The notes beneath the pieces are model-generated. The model was given only the letters and a program-made list of their open reading frames with translations, made no database searches and was not told the origin of the DNA. DNA of 64,000 nt from Undaria pinnatifida (lineage: Eukaryota; Sar; Phaeophyceae; Laminariales; Alariaceae): contig JABAKD010000011.1 in the NCBI GenBank assembly GCA_012845835.1, forward strand, positions 2,596,501 through 2,660,500, written 5' to 3'. Position 1 is the stretch's first letter. Each line of letters begins with the position of its first letter. The translations under genes and the position numbers were made by a program. Shown one piece after another: positions 35,401 through 43,805 of this stretch.

Positions 35401-37177
35401 GGGTGCGTCAGCATAAGGAACCCTATCGGAGTTCAGAGGCGAAACGGTCGAAAATATCATGATCATTACAGCATGTGGAAGATTGAACGCAACAAATACA
35501 TACCAGGTACATGTTTGTGGAGCGGAATTGAATATAAAATTACAGGAGGCGTGTTTAGTTGGGGGGCCGCATAGAATTGTAGTAGTGGTCCCTCAACAGT
35601 GCTGGTGTGCGCCAGGCGGAAATACCGGCACTATAGCGGCAGCCGGCAATACTCCACATACTGCCACTACTGGTTGTTCCCATCTGTGCCAAGCGATTTC
35701 ATAGCCACTATAGCGGGCAACCGGCACTACTCAACCGGCGCTATAGAGGGACCACTGCTACTGTACATATTTGAGAGAGCTAACACGTTTGAGGATGAAC
35801 TCGAAGGCAGGAGACAGCCAGTAACGCAACGGGAATTAGAGAAGCGGAGCCAGCAGCACAACGGGTACTAGAGAAGCGAAGAATCAACACAAATGGGTAC
35901 TAGAGAAGAGAAGCATACGGCAAAGAACAGAAAGCTGGCTGAAAACCCTACTGGCAGAAACTCCCACCACCGTTGATGTGAGGGGCTAAGGTTGAATGGT
36001 TTGGTTTGGCTTAACGTTACGAAGATTTTACGAAGCCCCGGGTGCGAGGGGAGGGGATATGCCCAAGGTGCATAACCCTTTTACCGCTGCAAAAACTGTC
36101 GCACACTAATTCCAAGTAGTCTGTCGCCCACAGGGGGACGCAGTTCTGAAAGGATTAAGAGCAACGGGCGACAAGCGCGCAGCATGCTGGTACTACAGCA
36201 CGCCTTCCCTAGTCGGTTGACGAGACCGCGCTTGTTGTGTATTAGGTCGCTACACCAGTTTCTCAGAAGGGTTACACAAACCCTATAACCTTCTTACTGC
36301 GGAAAAATACGAAGGGAAAAACTGCAAGGTAAACCTCTCGCAGTTCTAACTGTCATTACCAGCTGCTTCCAAGCTCTTGGCTTTGTGGTCAGTGTCTCAG
36401 GTGGTGGCGAATGCATCTCGGATGTTGCCCGCATGTCCCCCTGAAAACGGGCGCAGCAGCTTTGCTGACTCATCTACCGTATGATTCGGTCGTCCAGGCC
36501 CATGAGGACCGCGGCCTTTGGCCTCGTCGACCCACGGGTTTTCCCTCGCCGCCACGGTCAGGGCGCCCCTCCCGTTCCCCTGCCCTGTTTAGCAACGGAT
36601 AGCTTATTTTACTCCATCATTTCCGAGTAGAAAGACGAGGGCGCTTTAGTACCGCAAAGACTATCCAATTATATTTCCAAGTAGTATTGTATATCCCCCA
36701 AAACGAGGGCTCTTGACATGTAGTACCGCAAAAATGATCCAAATCTTTTTCCGAGTAGTATTGTATGTCCCAAAAACGTGAACGCAAGACAGCAGTTGCT
36801 CGCTCTTACTCGCTCTAAAAGTAGATCATCCAGGTCCATGAGGACCGCAGCCTATTATCATAGCGCATGTCACGCATAAATACAACAAACTAAACGAAAA
36901 CAAACAAACGCCTCCTTAAGTGTACCCCTTTCGGTACTTCCAAAACTGTCCCACTCTATTTCCAAGTAGTTTATCCTCAAAAGCGTGGTTGCAAGCAGCA
37001 GTCGATGACTCACTCTAGATCATCCAGGTCCATGAGGACCGCAGCCTTGGCCTCGTCGAACCACGGGTCTTCCTCCGCCGCCATGGACAGGGTACCCTTC
37101 CCCTTCCCCCTCGCCCTGCTCAATGCCGCCGGCCTGTTGTCCCCCGAGAATGCCGTGGACTTGACGGCAAGCGGCGC
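23499..37177 (-). CDS. PGK: Phosphoglycerate kinase, plastid-type, 15 exons
   Basis: Exons in transcript order: 37177-37014(?), 35031-34948, 34056-33942, 33041-32907, 32699-32645, 32314-32265, 31960-31878, 30074-30017, 29672-29577, 29094-28993, 27375-27274, 26710-26636, 25191-25117, 24866-24771, 23609-23499. They total 1401 nt with all phases consistent. The catalytic domain (about 400 aa) is complete: [138 protein letters not shown], and the Gly-rich nucleotide-binding end [17 protein letters not shown]. It interconverts 1,3-bisphosphoglycerate and 3-phosphoglycerate. The KKSVGDL start and N-terminal extension ([20 protein letters not shown]) suggest plastid import for the Calvin cycle. The start codon and signal-peptide exon were not found. 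Confidence 0.93.
23640..24250 (+). repeat. GGTCGGTCGGT simple tract in the last PGK intron
   Basis: Blocks of GTCGGTCGGTCGGT alternate with GGATGGTCGTTAGGATGGTC-like units over about 600 bp, between PGK exons 14 and 15. The tract surrounds the echo of the last exon at 23752-23801. Confidence 0.75.
23752..23801 (-). repeat. Echo of PGK last-exon start
   Basis: On the minus strand it reads an AG followed by GCCGGGTTTGCGGACAACAT and GTCGCACATCTC, nearly identical to the real exon-15 start at 23609 (GCCGGGCTTGCGGACAAGAT, GTCGCACATCTCC). Similarity ends after about 35-40 bp, and the echo lacks the STGGGAS coding part. Confidence 0.8.
24341..24554 (+). mobile_element. SINE family 1, 5'-truncated copy with poly-A tail
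   Basis: It starts within the body at GCAGCGTGGGTAGGCACAGT and continues through GACGAGGCAAAG, CCGCGATAAAAACG, CGTACCGTAGTGGGGAGG and CAACCCCGGATCTGAG to a 14-A tail (24541-24554). The tRNA-like head is missing, as expected of 5' truncation during target-primed integration. It lies in the PGK exon 14-15 intron. Confidence 0.75.
25533..25754. mobile_element. hAT-like MITE, copy 2 (222 bp)
   Basis: Its ends are CAAGTTTTTTTACGGG and CCCGTGAAAAGCCTTG (inverted). The interior matches copy 1 (GGCCCGCGGGTYGGGT, GGATCGAGTCGGGTCGGG, TCAAGTATYGCGGGTCGGCC). AGTATTT precedes the left end and reappears 2 bp after the right end, a plausible 7-8 bp target duplication. It is located in a PGK intron. Confidence 0.7.
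25860..26105 (+). repeat. Dispersed repeat S, copy 1
   Basis: The block CCGGAGACGGYCAGTCAA, RGAAAACGTYCAGCG, AACCGATCGTTCCACACTAA and GGTAA.CT..TGG..A.TGCC matches 59100-59305 in order and strand with about 75% identity. No ends or coding content are recognised. Confidence 0.65.
26100..26215 (-). repeat. Dispersed micro-ORF repeat, minus-strand copy
   Basis: The complement reads AACGAGCGGCCGGTGTATTA, CGCCGCTTGCAAGGATGAG, then [19 protein letters not shown] and stop, with the initiator complement at 26165-26167. Confidence 0.75.
26880..27240. repeat. ACC/ACCACCTCT trinucleotide tract in a PGK intron
   Basis: ACCACC-type repeats with a 12-bp variant (ACCACCTCTATC) run through the intron between PGK exons 11 and 12. 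An adjoining AGC-rich part lies at 26715-26825. The Gly/Asp-rich frames here are artefacts. Confidence 0.75.
27690..27760 (-). repeat. Dispersed micro-ORF repeat, diverged minus-strand copy
   Basis: On the minus strand the frame [20 protein letters not shown] is retained although the initiator and upstream block have diverged. It lies in a PGK intron. Confidence 0.55.
28348..28662 (-). mobile_element. tRNA-derived SINE, family 2, minus-strand copy
   Basis: On the minus strand, head GTCCCCAGTGGTAGGATAGT (box A) and box B GGTTCGAATCTCACC are followed by body blocks AATCGACGAGC, GTGCGCGATAGAAATGAAGG, CAAGTACCGGGGGACAAGGG and AAGACACCTGTGACCATGGC, then TTGTCCAGAAG and an A-rich tail. GTCCCC and GGGGAC could pair as an acceptor stem, but the anticodon arm is not canonical. 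It is situated in a PGK intron. Confidence 0.7.
28755..28965 (+). repeat. Degenerate GTGGATACCTT repeat
   Basis: About a dozen imperfect 10-20 bp units (CTTGTGGATACC, ATGTGGATAC, TTGTGGGTGC, TTGAGGATACC) lie next to PGK exon 10. Confidence 0.6.
29160..29258. repeat. CCCAT pentanucleotide tract
   Basis: TCCCATCCCATCCC-type repeats are interspersed with CCCCACACCCCAC. A second tract occupies 29515-29576, ending at the exon-9 donor, so low-complexity sequence abuts the splice site. Confidence 0.75.
30478..30649 (+). repeat. TCTATCCATC/ATCTATC microsatellite interrupted by the pogo element
   Basis: TATC/TCCA tetranucleotide repeats, including a 32-bp unit (ATGATCTGTCTGYGTATC) repeated three times, continue on the other side of the transposon at 31781-31860. 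This indicates insertion into the microsatellite. Confidence 0.7.
30652..31778 (+). mobile_element. Pogo-like (Tc1/mariner) element, internally deleted, TA target site
   Basis: The terminal inverted repeats CAGTCAAACCCCGCTTAAAG (30652-) and, on the opposite strand at the right end, CAATCAAACCCCGCTTAAAG (31778 backwards) continue with ACGCA. They are flanked by TA on both sides (30650-30651 and 31779-31780). This end type is characteristic of pogo/Tigger transposons. At 1127 bp it is too short for a full transposase but carries a 150-codon frame. It is inserted in the PGK intron between exons 7 and 8. Confidence 0.85.
30728..31201 (+). pseudogene. Transposase C-terminal remnant or passenger ORF of the pogo-like element
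   Basis: The frame contains [20 protein letters not shown], an acidic stretch ([16 protein letters not shown]) and a C-terminal helical part ([20 protein letters not shown]). It stops at 31199-31201, and an ATG is at 30739. No helix-turn-helix or DDE motifs are visible. Acidic tails of this type are common after the DDE domain of pogo/Tigger transposases, so a C-terminal remnant is the best guess. The frame is intact over the visible part, and the element could be recent. Confidence 0.55.
32020..32165 (+). repeat. G-rich low-complexity tract in a PGK intron
   Basis: Runs of G with GAGAGA and GGGGCGGGGG segments lie between PGK exons 6 and 7. No other structure is seen. Confidence 0.6.
33400..33930 (+). 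repeat. Large TCTG/TATC/TCCA microsatellite in a PGK intron
   Basis: TGTCTGCC, CTATCTATCTATC and CATCTATCCATC tracts cover about 500 bp, ending just before PGK exon 3. The Tyr/Leu/Ser-rich frames are artefacts. Confidence 0.85.
34060..34450 (+). repeat. Six imperfect G-rich repeats next to PGK exon 3
   Basis: The motif CCTAAAAGCGGTTTC with TTGTCGGGGT and G runs recurs at about 34055, 34118, 34193, 34265, 34358 and 34410, about 60-90 bp apart. The first copy overlaps the exon-3 acceptor (TTTTAG), so each unit carries a copy of that splice acceptor on the minus strand (GAAACCGCTTTTAGG). Confidence 0.7.
35580..35760. mobile_element. Small MITE with TAGYAGTGGTCCCTC ends
   Basis: The ends TAGTAGTGGTCCCTC (35580-35594) and its inverted counterpart GAGGGACCACTGCTA (35746-35760) enclose paired CCGGCACTATAGCGG / CCGGCGCTATAG segments. 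Related internal sequence (GTGCCAAGCGATTTCA) appears near 48508 and 52480. No clean target duplication was found. Confidence 0.65.
36090..37000. repeat. Array of 'ATTTCCAAGTAGT' repeats with PGK leader-exon echoes
   Basis: Blocks such as ACTGTCCCACTCTATTTCCA and AGTAGTTTGTCC..AAA.CGTGG recur near 36108, 36610, 36680, 36745 and 36955. Between them lie copies of the leader-exon 3' half: on the minus strand AAACCCGTGGGTCGACGAGG with CGGTCCTCATGGGCCTGGAC at 36485-36600, and CTGCGGTCCTCATGGACCTG with GATGATCTAC at 36828-36860. Similar elements occur at 11510 and 16710-16770. Confidence 0.7.
37014..37177 (-). CDS. PGK: PGK leader exon (putative transit-peptide exon)
   Basis: On the minus strand this exon reads [20 protein letters not shown], then [20 protein letters not shown] and [13 protein letters not shown], ending at a GA|GTGAGT donor that matches in phase the next exon at 35031. 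The basic, Ser/Ala-rich part containing an AFS motif resembles the transit peptide of secondary-plastid proteins, which normally follows a signal peptide encoded further upstream. The acceptor (AAAAAAAG|GCGCC) has a poor pyrimidine tract, so the 5' boundary is uncertain. Decayed copies of its 3' half occur at 36485-36600 and 36828-36860. Confidence 0.6.
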
Positions 37178-37551
37178 CTTTTTTTGCGAATGAACGTTTT
37201 GATTGAACGGTGAAGGTACGCAACATCAGCCGTCGACGTCTTCATCAAGTGCATCAGCAGTACGCGTCGGCACTTGTAAATTTTGGCATTCAAGAATTTC
37301 AGGCTCGAGTTTTTTTTTTAAAACGAAAATAGGCACATAGCCTCTTTTGGTACTGAAAATAATGTATGACACACCCTGCCTGACACCTGAATTCCAGCCC
37401 GGCCAGGAATAAGAGGTTCTTATTTGGTGTCGCATGTCGCTGTATGGCGATTAGAACCCTTGCGGGACCCACGTACAGCAGTCAGTATAGTGACGAAGAC
37501 GTTTTTCACTTTCTTCCAGCCCAATTCATATTAATATTAATAGGAGCTGTT

Positions 37552-37876
37552 CACACTCAATGGCATTTTGGACCAAGTCATGGTAGCAACCACTTAGGTG
37601 TCTTCCCTTCTCTCCCCCCAGTGCATGCCTTCGTTTGTATCGCGCGTGGGGGAAATTCGTCCACACATATGATACTACCTGGTATACATATAGCGCGTTC
37701 TTTCAATTCCATTTCACACTCAATGGCATTTTGGACAAGACATGGTAGCAACCACTTAGGTGTCTTCCCTTCTCTCCTCCCAGTGCATGCCTTCGTTTGT
37801 ATCGCGCGTGGGGTCAATTCGTCCACACATACTATACTACCTGGTATACAACAGCGCGTTCTTTCAATTCCACCGG
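37552..37876 (-). repeat. Tandem duplication of a SINE family 2 body fragment
   Basis: Two units of 163 bp (37552-37714 and 37715-37876) are about 95% identical. On the minus strand each contains CACGCGCGATACAAACGAAG, GCATGCACTGGGGGGAGA, GAAGGGAAGACACCTAAGTG and CATGACTTGGTCCA, the family 2 core. The high identity suggests recent duplication. Confidence 0.75.
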
Positions 37877-37974
37877 CAGCCATTACCAAGGTCTTGCTTC
37901 GATTCAGTTAGCGGGCGGCTTTAGCCACAAAAACTTTGTGCGAGTATGGCCCAGAATCGATTATCGATGGGGCC

Positions 37975-38284
37975 GGTCGCCCCGGTGGCGTATCAGGTTG
38001 TCCTCGAGCCTGGTATATGGCAGTTTCGTGAGTTCGAATCCCCCCGAATGCATACTCGTATAAATTCGTTGGGACTTTTTCTTGTGCACAAATTGACTTG
38101 CGGAAAGCGCGAGAGCGTGAGTTAGCAACACTCGATGAAAAATCGACGAGCAGTAGGATTACTGAACCCTATGCGCGATAAAAATTGAAGGCAAGAACCT
38201 GGGGGGAGAAGGGACGACACCTGTGACCACGGCTTGTCCAGAAGCTGGAAAGTAGATATGTGTGAAAAAAAAAAAAAAAAAAAA
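37975..38284 (+). mobile_element. tRNA-derived SINE, family 2, with ~20-A tail
   Basis: Head GGTCGCCCCGGTGGCGTATC with box B GAGTTCGAATCC (38030-38041), then AAAATCGACGAGC, CTATGCGCGATAAAAATTGA, GAAGGGACGACACCTGTGAC and CACGGCTTGTCCAGAAG, and poly-A ending at 38284. ATCGAT occurs both just before the head and just after the tail, a possible target duplication. The head resembles family 1 while the body belongs to family 2. Confidence 0.75.
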
Positions 38285-38344
38285 TCGATACGAAAGAAGT
38301 ATAATACTCCAGGACAACACATCAAGGCACAGCAGTCCGTATTT

Positions 38345-38810
38345 ACGTTCTGATGGGGAGTTCAGCGTATAGTTTAGAGGGCTGGCTGGCGGGATGTACC
38401 GCTGTTATGCCGTGTGTGGAAACTGAAGAACTACGAGTACTGCCGCGCTGTTTTCTGGAGGCTACCGGTTTGTCGAGGATGTAAAAAGGCGACTGAACTT
38501 TGCTTGCTCCGTACCAGGTATTATGCAACGAACTTGGCGGTCTGGGTTAAAATTCGTACCTGCAGCCGGCTACGAGTACTCGTATAAAGTACCAAACAGA
38601 TGGTAGACCACACCTGATACCTGATGGGGTGTTGAGTGTTTAGGGGGCCGACGGGCCGGACATGCAGCTATCTCGCGCACATGAATCGGAAACTGTTTTG
38701 GAGGATGGAAGGAGGCTGGAATGGCAACTGAAGTCTGCTTGCTTCGCAGCAGCAGTGCTGCGCAGTGCTCGCAGAGCGCCGGGTTTTAAATCGTGCTGGT
38801 ACCAGGTAAT
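38345..38810 (+). repeat. Diverged ~290-bp direct duplication
   Basis: TGATGGGGAGTTCAGCGTATAGTTTAG at 38352 and TGATGGGGTGTTGAGTGTTTAG at 38622 each lead into GTTTTSGAGG, a CTGAAST.TGCTTGCT block and GTACCAGGTA. A long minus-strand open frame over the second unit (38640-39206) has no recognisable domain. Confidence 0.5.
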
Positions 38811-40480
38811 ATCAGAGAGTGCCAGCAACGCTACATGAACTACATGAGACACTTTCGTTGTTTTCTTTTGATCGTAAGTTCTGGTTGGCGGATAACGGCT
38901 CCCCAGCACAACCTCTGCAAAGCATCGCAGCCTACCCGAGAGTGTGGTGGGCCTGCCCGCCCTGCGCAGTAGCAGCCGTGCGATCAGATAGGCTCGTGAC
39001 GAGAGAGCCAGTTCTATCAATAGATCTCGTTCGAGCGAGATCACGCGCACAAGTATGGTACTAGCAGGAGTGTGCACCGCACACGAACTTTGCTCTATGA
39101 TCAACAAGGAAACAAGAACAGCCTGATGACCGCCTCGGCTGCGATGATTTGCCTCTCGAATACCCGATGCCAGCCCCTCTAACGTGGACTGGAACGCTTG
39201 GGGCAAGCACCCCTCCTACTGGAGATTGAATCCCGTTTGAACGGGGTACTTCTGCTACTGCTTCTGCTGGACGTACGCAGAAGATATGCCATTGTTTATG
39301 CAATCGGAAAAAAACATGCAAGCTCTCACCACAAAGGCATCCGCGGCGGCGAGCGCGCCGAGTGTGAGGCAGCAAACACGGAACATGATGGTTCTGCTCT
39401 TAGGTCAGCGTAGCTATAAGTTGACCAGGAGATAGCAGGGGAGGCAGATGAAGTTTGTTGAAGTCTGTTGACGGAAGGATCGCCCTCGCGAGCTTGCCTC
39501 ACCCATTCACATACGTCCTGAAAACATGCTCTTAACATCGAACTCCTTTGCCAAGAGATTTTTGTGGCCTCTCTCGGTAAACCTGACAGATCAGGCGAGA
39601 TGAGGAAGGGAGCTCTCAATCATACACCGAAGCCAAGGGAAACTGTGCGCTGTCCAGGCAGCCGAGGCGGTAGCAGCCGAAACAAGCACACAGGAACAAT
39701 CAGGAATCAGCAATCACAGAACAAAAGGCCCACGTTTTAGAATAAAATTTGAAAACGTCAAAAACGCGGCGGAATCAATTTATCAATTAACTATCCTCTT
39801 GGAAGCCTGGCAACGACGACACGACCAGTTCTATAGGACGTACCAGGTCCATATAGACGTGTTGAAGCTTTTTCGGCTATCGGGTATCGGCCGGGGGCAC
39901 ACCACTGGGTTGAGAAATATGCTAGTGTCGAATAGACAAGTCTTTCGTACGCTTGATCCAGTACTTCCCTCTTCAGCCAGACTTTTACTCGTAATCCATA
40001 TCACGAACGAATGAGAACATGTTTCGCACCTTCCGCTCGGTCGTGGATGCCGTACCCTTTTGTGCGAGTGTGATACTTGATACTCGTATGCGTATTGTTT
40101 ACATTGCTTATTATTGCCTACGCTTCGCTTGCTTAGGCATCTGTCAGACTACGCAGCTCTGCCATTTGCGATCAAAGGTCGAGGGGCAAAAGCCCCGACA
40201 CCCAGCAAGGAGTCGCACCGAGCCTAACCATTCCTACAGCAGTAAACCTGATCGCTCGCAGCGGAAATACCACCAGAATTTCCTGAAGGGGCCAGAGAGA
40301 GCCCAATGCCTGCGGCAACTTAGTCAGAGAGATATGCTCGATGTTCGATGTTCATCATTCGATTATCTGCGTCGATCCGGATCCGTTCTTTAAAGCGTTG
40401 TGCAAGAACGCAAGAACTCCCTTCGGCAGGGTATCATCGGCGATTGATTGATTGTTATTACAGACAAAAATAATACGACA
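38811..40480. other. No gene recognised
   Basis: There are several short open frames and no recognisable domain, splice pattern or repeat ends. The composition is ordinary. Confidence 0.5.
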
Positions 40481-40484
40481 ATCC

Positions 40485-40940
40485 GGTTTCGGTTTCGGTT
40501 TCGCTGTCGGTTCTGGTTTGGATTTGGGTGTCTGTTTGGTTTCGGTTTCATTTTCGATTTCTGTTCTGGGTGCGGTTTTGGTTCCAGTTCCGGTTCTGGG
40601 TTCGGTTTCGGAATCGGTTCTGTCGGTTGCGGGTTCGGTTTCGGTTTCGGTTTCGGTTTCGGTTTCAGTTTCGGTCTCGGTTTCGGTTTCAGTTTCGGTT
40701 TCGGTTTCAGTTTCGGTTTCGGCTTCGGCTTAGGTTTCGGTGTCAGATTCGATTTCAGTGTCTGTTTCGGTTTCGGTCTCGGTTTTTCGGTTTTCGCTGT
40801 CGATTTCAGTTGCGGTTTCCGCTACGGTTGAGTGTACGGTTTCGGCTTCGGTTTTGGATTCAGTTTCGGTGTCGCTTTCGGTTGTCGCTGTCGGTTTCCG
40901 TTTGGGTTTCAATTTCAGTTGTGGTTTCGGTTACCGTTGC
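40485..40940 (+). repeat. (TTTCGG)n degenerate hexamer array, block 1
   Basis: Imperfect TTTCGG hexamers with variants (TTTTGG, TTCAGT, TTCTGG, TGTCGG) run over about 450 bp. All six frames give dipeptide-like strings (FR, SV, GF) of no coding value. Confidence 0.9.
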
Positions 40941-41516
40941 TATAATAAGATTAAGGGGCTGTTACAGACACAGGCCAGCCTTTGCAGGTTTCTCTACTAG
41001 GCAGGTTCCGCGTTGGTCACTCACTTGTACTAGATACGCTCTTACTTGTATTATAGATAGTTCCACACACGCCACGGACGAACTGAGTAGCGTGAAATTC
41101 CGCGAGGCAAAACAACCATCCCCTTTTTCCTATACGCACATGCCTTCAAAGGCATGTGAGACCTTTTTATATCCAGCAGTATCCCATATCTTACGCCTTG
41201 GTAGACTCCCAGGGGAATACCGTAACACTAGCCCACCCTGATGAGCCGCATAATATGTAGAAATATGGAAGATTGGGGAAGCACCGGTTCCACGGTCTAC
41301 AACACATGACTCGAAGAAGATGCGGCTCTTCGCAACCTACTCCCGCACCTCTACCCTGCGAGGCTACGGCGCCTCAGGGTAAATGCTACAGCAGAAGACC
41401 TCAAACGAAGGACGGAAGACGTGAAAAGGAGAAAGGGTACAAAACATTCCAGCGAAAAGCGGGATCGACAGGCATGAGAGCTATCACTTCCGCAGATTAT
41501 TAGCGAATACCATAAC

Positions 41517-43000
41517 ATTGCGGTTTTGGTTTCGGTTTCGGTTTCGGTTTCGGTTTCGGTTTCGGTTTCGGTTTCGGTTTCGGTTTCGGTTTCGGTTTCG
41601 GTTTCGGTTTCGGTTTCGGTTTTGGTTTCGGTTTCGGTTTCGGTTTCGGTTTCAATTTCGGTTTCGGTTTCGGTTTCGGTTTCGGTTTCGGTTTCGGCTT
41701 CGGTTTCGGCTTCGGTTCTGTTTCGTCTCGTATTCATTTGTGTCGGTTTCAGTTTCGGTTTTGATTTTGGATCCAGCCCCGGTTATGGTGTCGGGTTCGG
41801 TGTCAGTTTCGATTCCGGTTTCAGTTTCGGCTTCGGTTTCGGCTTTAGTTTCGGTTTCGGCTTCAATTTCTTTTTTGATGTTGGATCCAGCCCCGGTTTC
41901 GGTTTCGGTTTCGGCTTCGGTTTCGGTTTCGGTCTCGGTCTCGGTCTCAGTTCCGGTTTCGGTTTCGTTTGTGTCGGTTTCAGTTTCGGTTTCGATTTTG
42001 GATCCAGTGCCGGTTATGGTTTCAGGTTCGGTTTCAGGTTCGGTTTCGATTTTGGCTTTGGGTTTAGTTTCGGGTTCGGTTTCAGTTTCTGTTTTGTCGG
42101 TTTCTTTTTAAGCCTCAGTTTTTTGTTTCTGTTTCTGTTTTCCGCCCGCCCCTCTTCCGATTTTGGTCGGTGCCGGTTGTTGCGGGTTCGGTTTATCTTT
42201 CAGCTCCGATTCCGCTTCTGCTTCTGGTTTCGGGTTCCGTTTCGGGTCCCGTTTCGAGTTTGGCTTTGAATGTGGTTTTGCTTTGGTTTCTGGTTTCGGT
42301 GTCGGTTTCGTATTCTATTTCGGTGTGTTTTCGGTTTCGGTTGCTGCATCGTCTCTTTCAGTTTCGGTTTCGTTTTCGTTTTCGGTTCCAATTGTGCGGT
42401 TAACTGTTCTCTTTTAGTTTCGGTTCCTGATCCGTTTCTTTCGGTTTCGGTGTCAGTTTTGGCTTCGGTTTCGGTGTCGGTTTCGGTTCCGGTTTCTGTC
42501 GGTCCTGGTTCCGGTTCCGGTTCGTTCGGTTTCTCTTCTCGCCAACGTTTCTTCGGCTTAGGTTTTGGTTTCGCTGTCGGTTCCACAGTTCTTTCGGTTT
42601 CGGTTTCGGTTTGGGCTCCGGCTCCACCCGTTTCGATTTTGGTTCCGCTTTCGGTTATTATACACTTTCGGTTGCTGTTTCCGTGTCCGTTTGTTTTTGG
42701 TTTTGATTTTGGTTCGGTTTCGATCTCTGTTCGATTTTCGGCTTCAGTTATATCAGTTTCTGTTGTTTGGTTTTTGGTTTCGGTTCCCGCCAGTCTCGGT
42801 TCGATTTCTCTTTTTTGGGTTACTTTGGTTGAAATCGTTTTCGGTTCAAGTTCCAGTTCTTTCGGTTTCGGCTTCGGTTTCGGTGCTTTCGGTTTTGCAT
42901 CGGTTCCGGTTTCGATCCTCTCGTTTGTTCGGCTGCGGTTCAACCTGTTTCTGTTTGGATACCGCCGGTTTCGGTTTTAATTCCGATTCGTCGGTTTAGG
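41517..43000 (+). repeat. (TTTCGG)n hexamer satellite, block 2
   Basis: Nearly pure GGTTTC hexamers run from 41520 to 41715 and decay progressively towards 43000. Within the decayed part a higher-order unit (TTTTGATTTTGGATCCAGYC CCGGTTATGGT) recurs at about 41760, 41872 and 41995. A weaker third block is at 44140-44430. Confidence 0.92.
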
Positions 43001-43015
43001 TTCAAGTTATCAGGG

Positions 43016-43200
43016 TGCTTGCAATGTACCGGGTTTGGTTGAGTAGGAGTTGGGTACGAATCCATGTAACAATAATAGTGAATTGAAACCGTCGAAGGTC
43101 ACAATCTAAGGTCAGTCTAACCCACGAAAAAAGCGTGAGTGAAGAAGGGTTAAAGCCAACTCTTACAATGAACCGATTATGAAAACCGAAAATAAAGTTT
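43016..43200. mobile_element. Partial foldback MITE, family T, copy 1
   Basis: The left arm AGGGTGCTTGCAAT through CCGTCGAAGGTCACAATCTA and CTAACCCACGAAAAAAG matches the left arm of 59574-59860 over about 120 bp. The right arm is absent or strongly diverged. Confidence 0.5.
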
Positions 43201-43482
43201 TCAATACCGTCGCAGGCGTGTTTGACACGGCGAACGGGAGAATCGGGCCGGCTCTTCTCAAAGTCCAACTAGACGTTTTTCCGAGACGCATCCAACGACG
43301 TTTGGTTGCCGTTTCTCGGGACAGTTTTTTTTTCGATACACCGCAGGTGTCTCAAAATCAGGTTCGGACGCTATTTAATTATATTCGATAAATGGGCCAT
43401 TTTTTCGGATGAAACTGCGATATATATCTGAAACTGGTTTGGAGATACTTTTAATAAAATTCAAAGTGATGTATATATACCC

Positions 43483-43805
43483 ACGTCCTTCAAAACTCCG
43501 CCCTTCCCTCACCGGTCATTCGATTTACAGGATTCATTTGATAAACGGATGAATTTCCTTCCACGGCTGTCAGATTTTGTCCCCCACAGAAACGGGTTTT
43601 AAAGTTTCCACGCACAGACTGACTAACATCACCCTGTTGATCCTGATAGCTACACCTAAGTTGCAAGGGGAGTCGCCGACCTATAACCTTAACGAGGACA
43701 CACAACCCGCAATACGCGCGATCGGAGTATCACACACAGCTTGCAAAGATGAGTTTCGACAAAACCTTCGATCTCACAGCTGGAGTGTATTTTCATTTTT
43801 TATAT
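43483..43805 (+). repeat. Dispersed ~325-bp repeat with micro-ORF, copy 11 (full length)
   Basis: It is about 90% identical to 10018-10345 along the whole unit, which defines the element's length. The frame from ATG 43749 reads MSFDKTFDLTAGVYFHFLY. AT-rich sequence (ATATATAT) follows. Confidence 0.8.

Noticed and set aside
38640-39206. 188-codon minus-strand open frame
   Set aside because: It has no recognisable domain, overlaps a diverged direct repeat, and its composition resembles the antisense of repeat DNA.
40448-43000. Open frames of up to ~250 codons encoding FRFRFR, SVSVSV or GFGFGF
   Set aside because: They are products of the TTTCGG hexamer array, present in every frame.
40485-43000. 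Interstitial telomere
   Set aside because: TTTCGG is not a known telomere repeat of this group (TTTAGGG is expected), and the array shows no orientation to a chromosome end.
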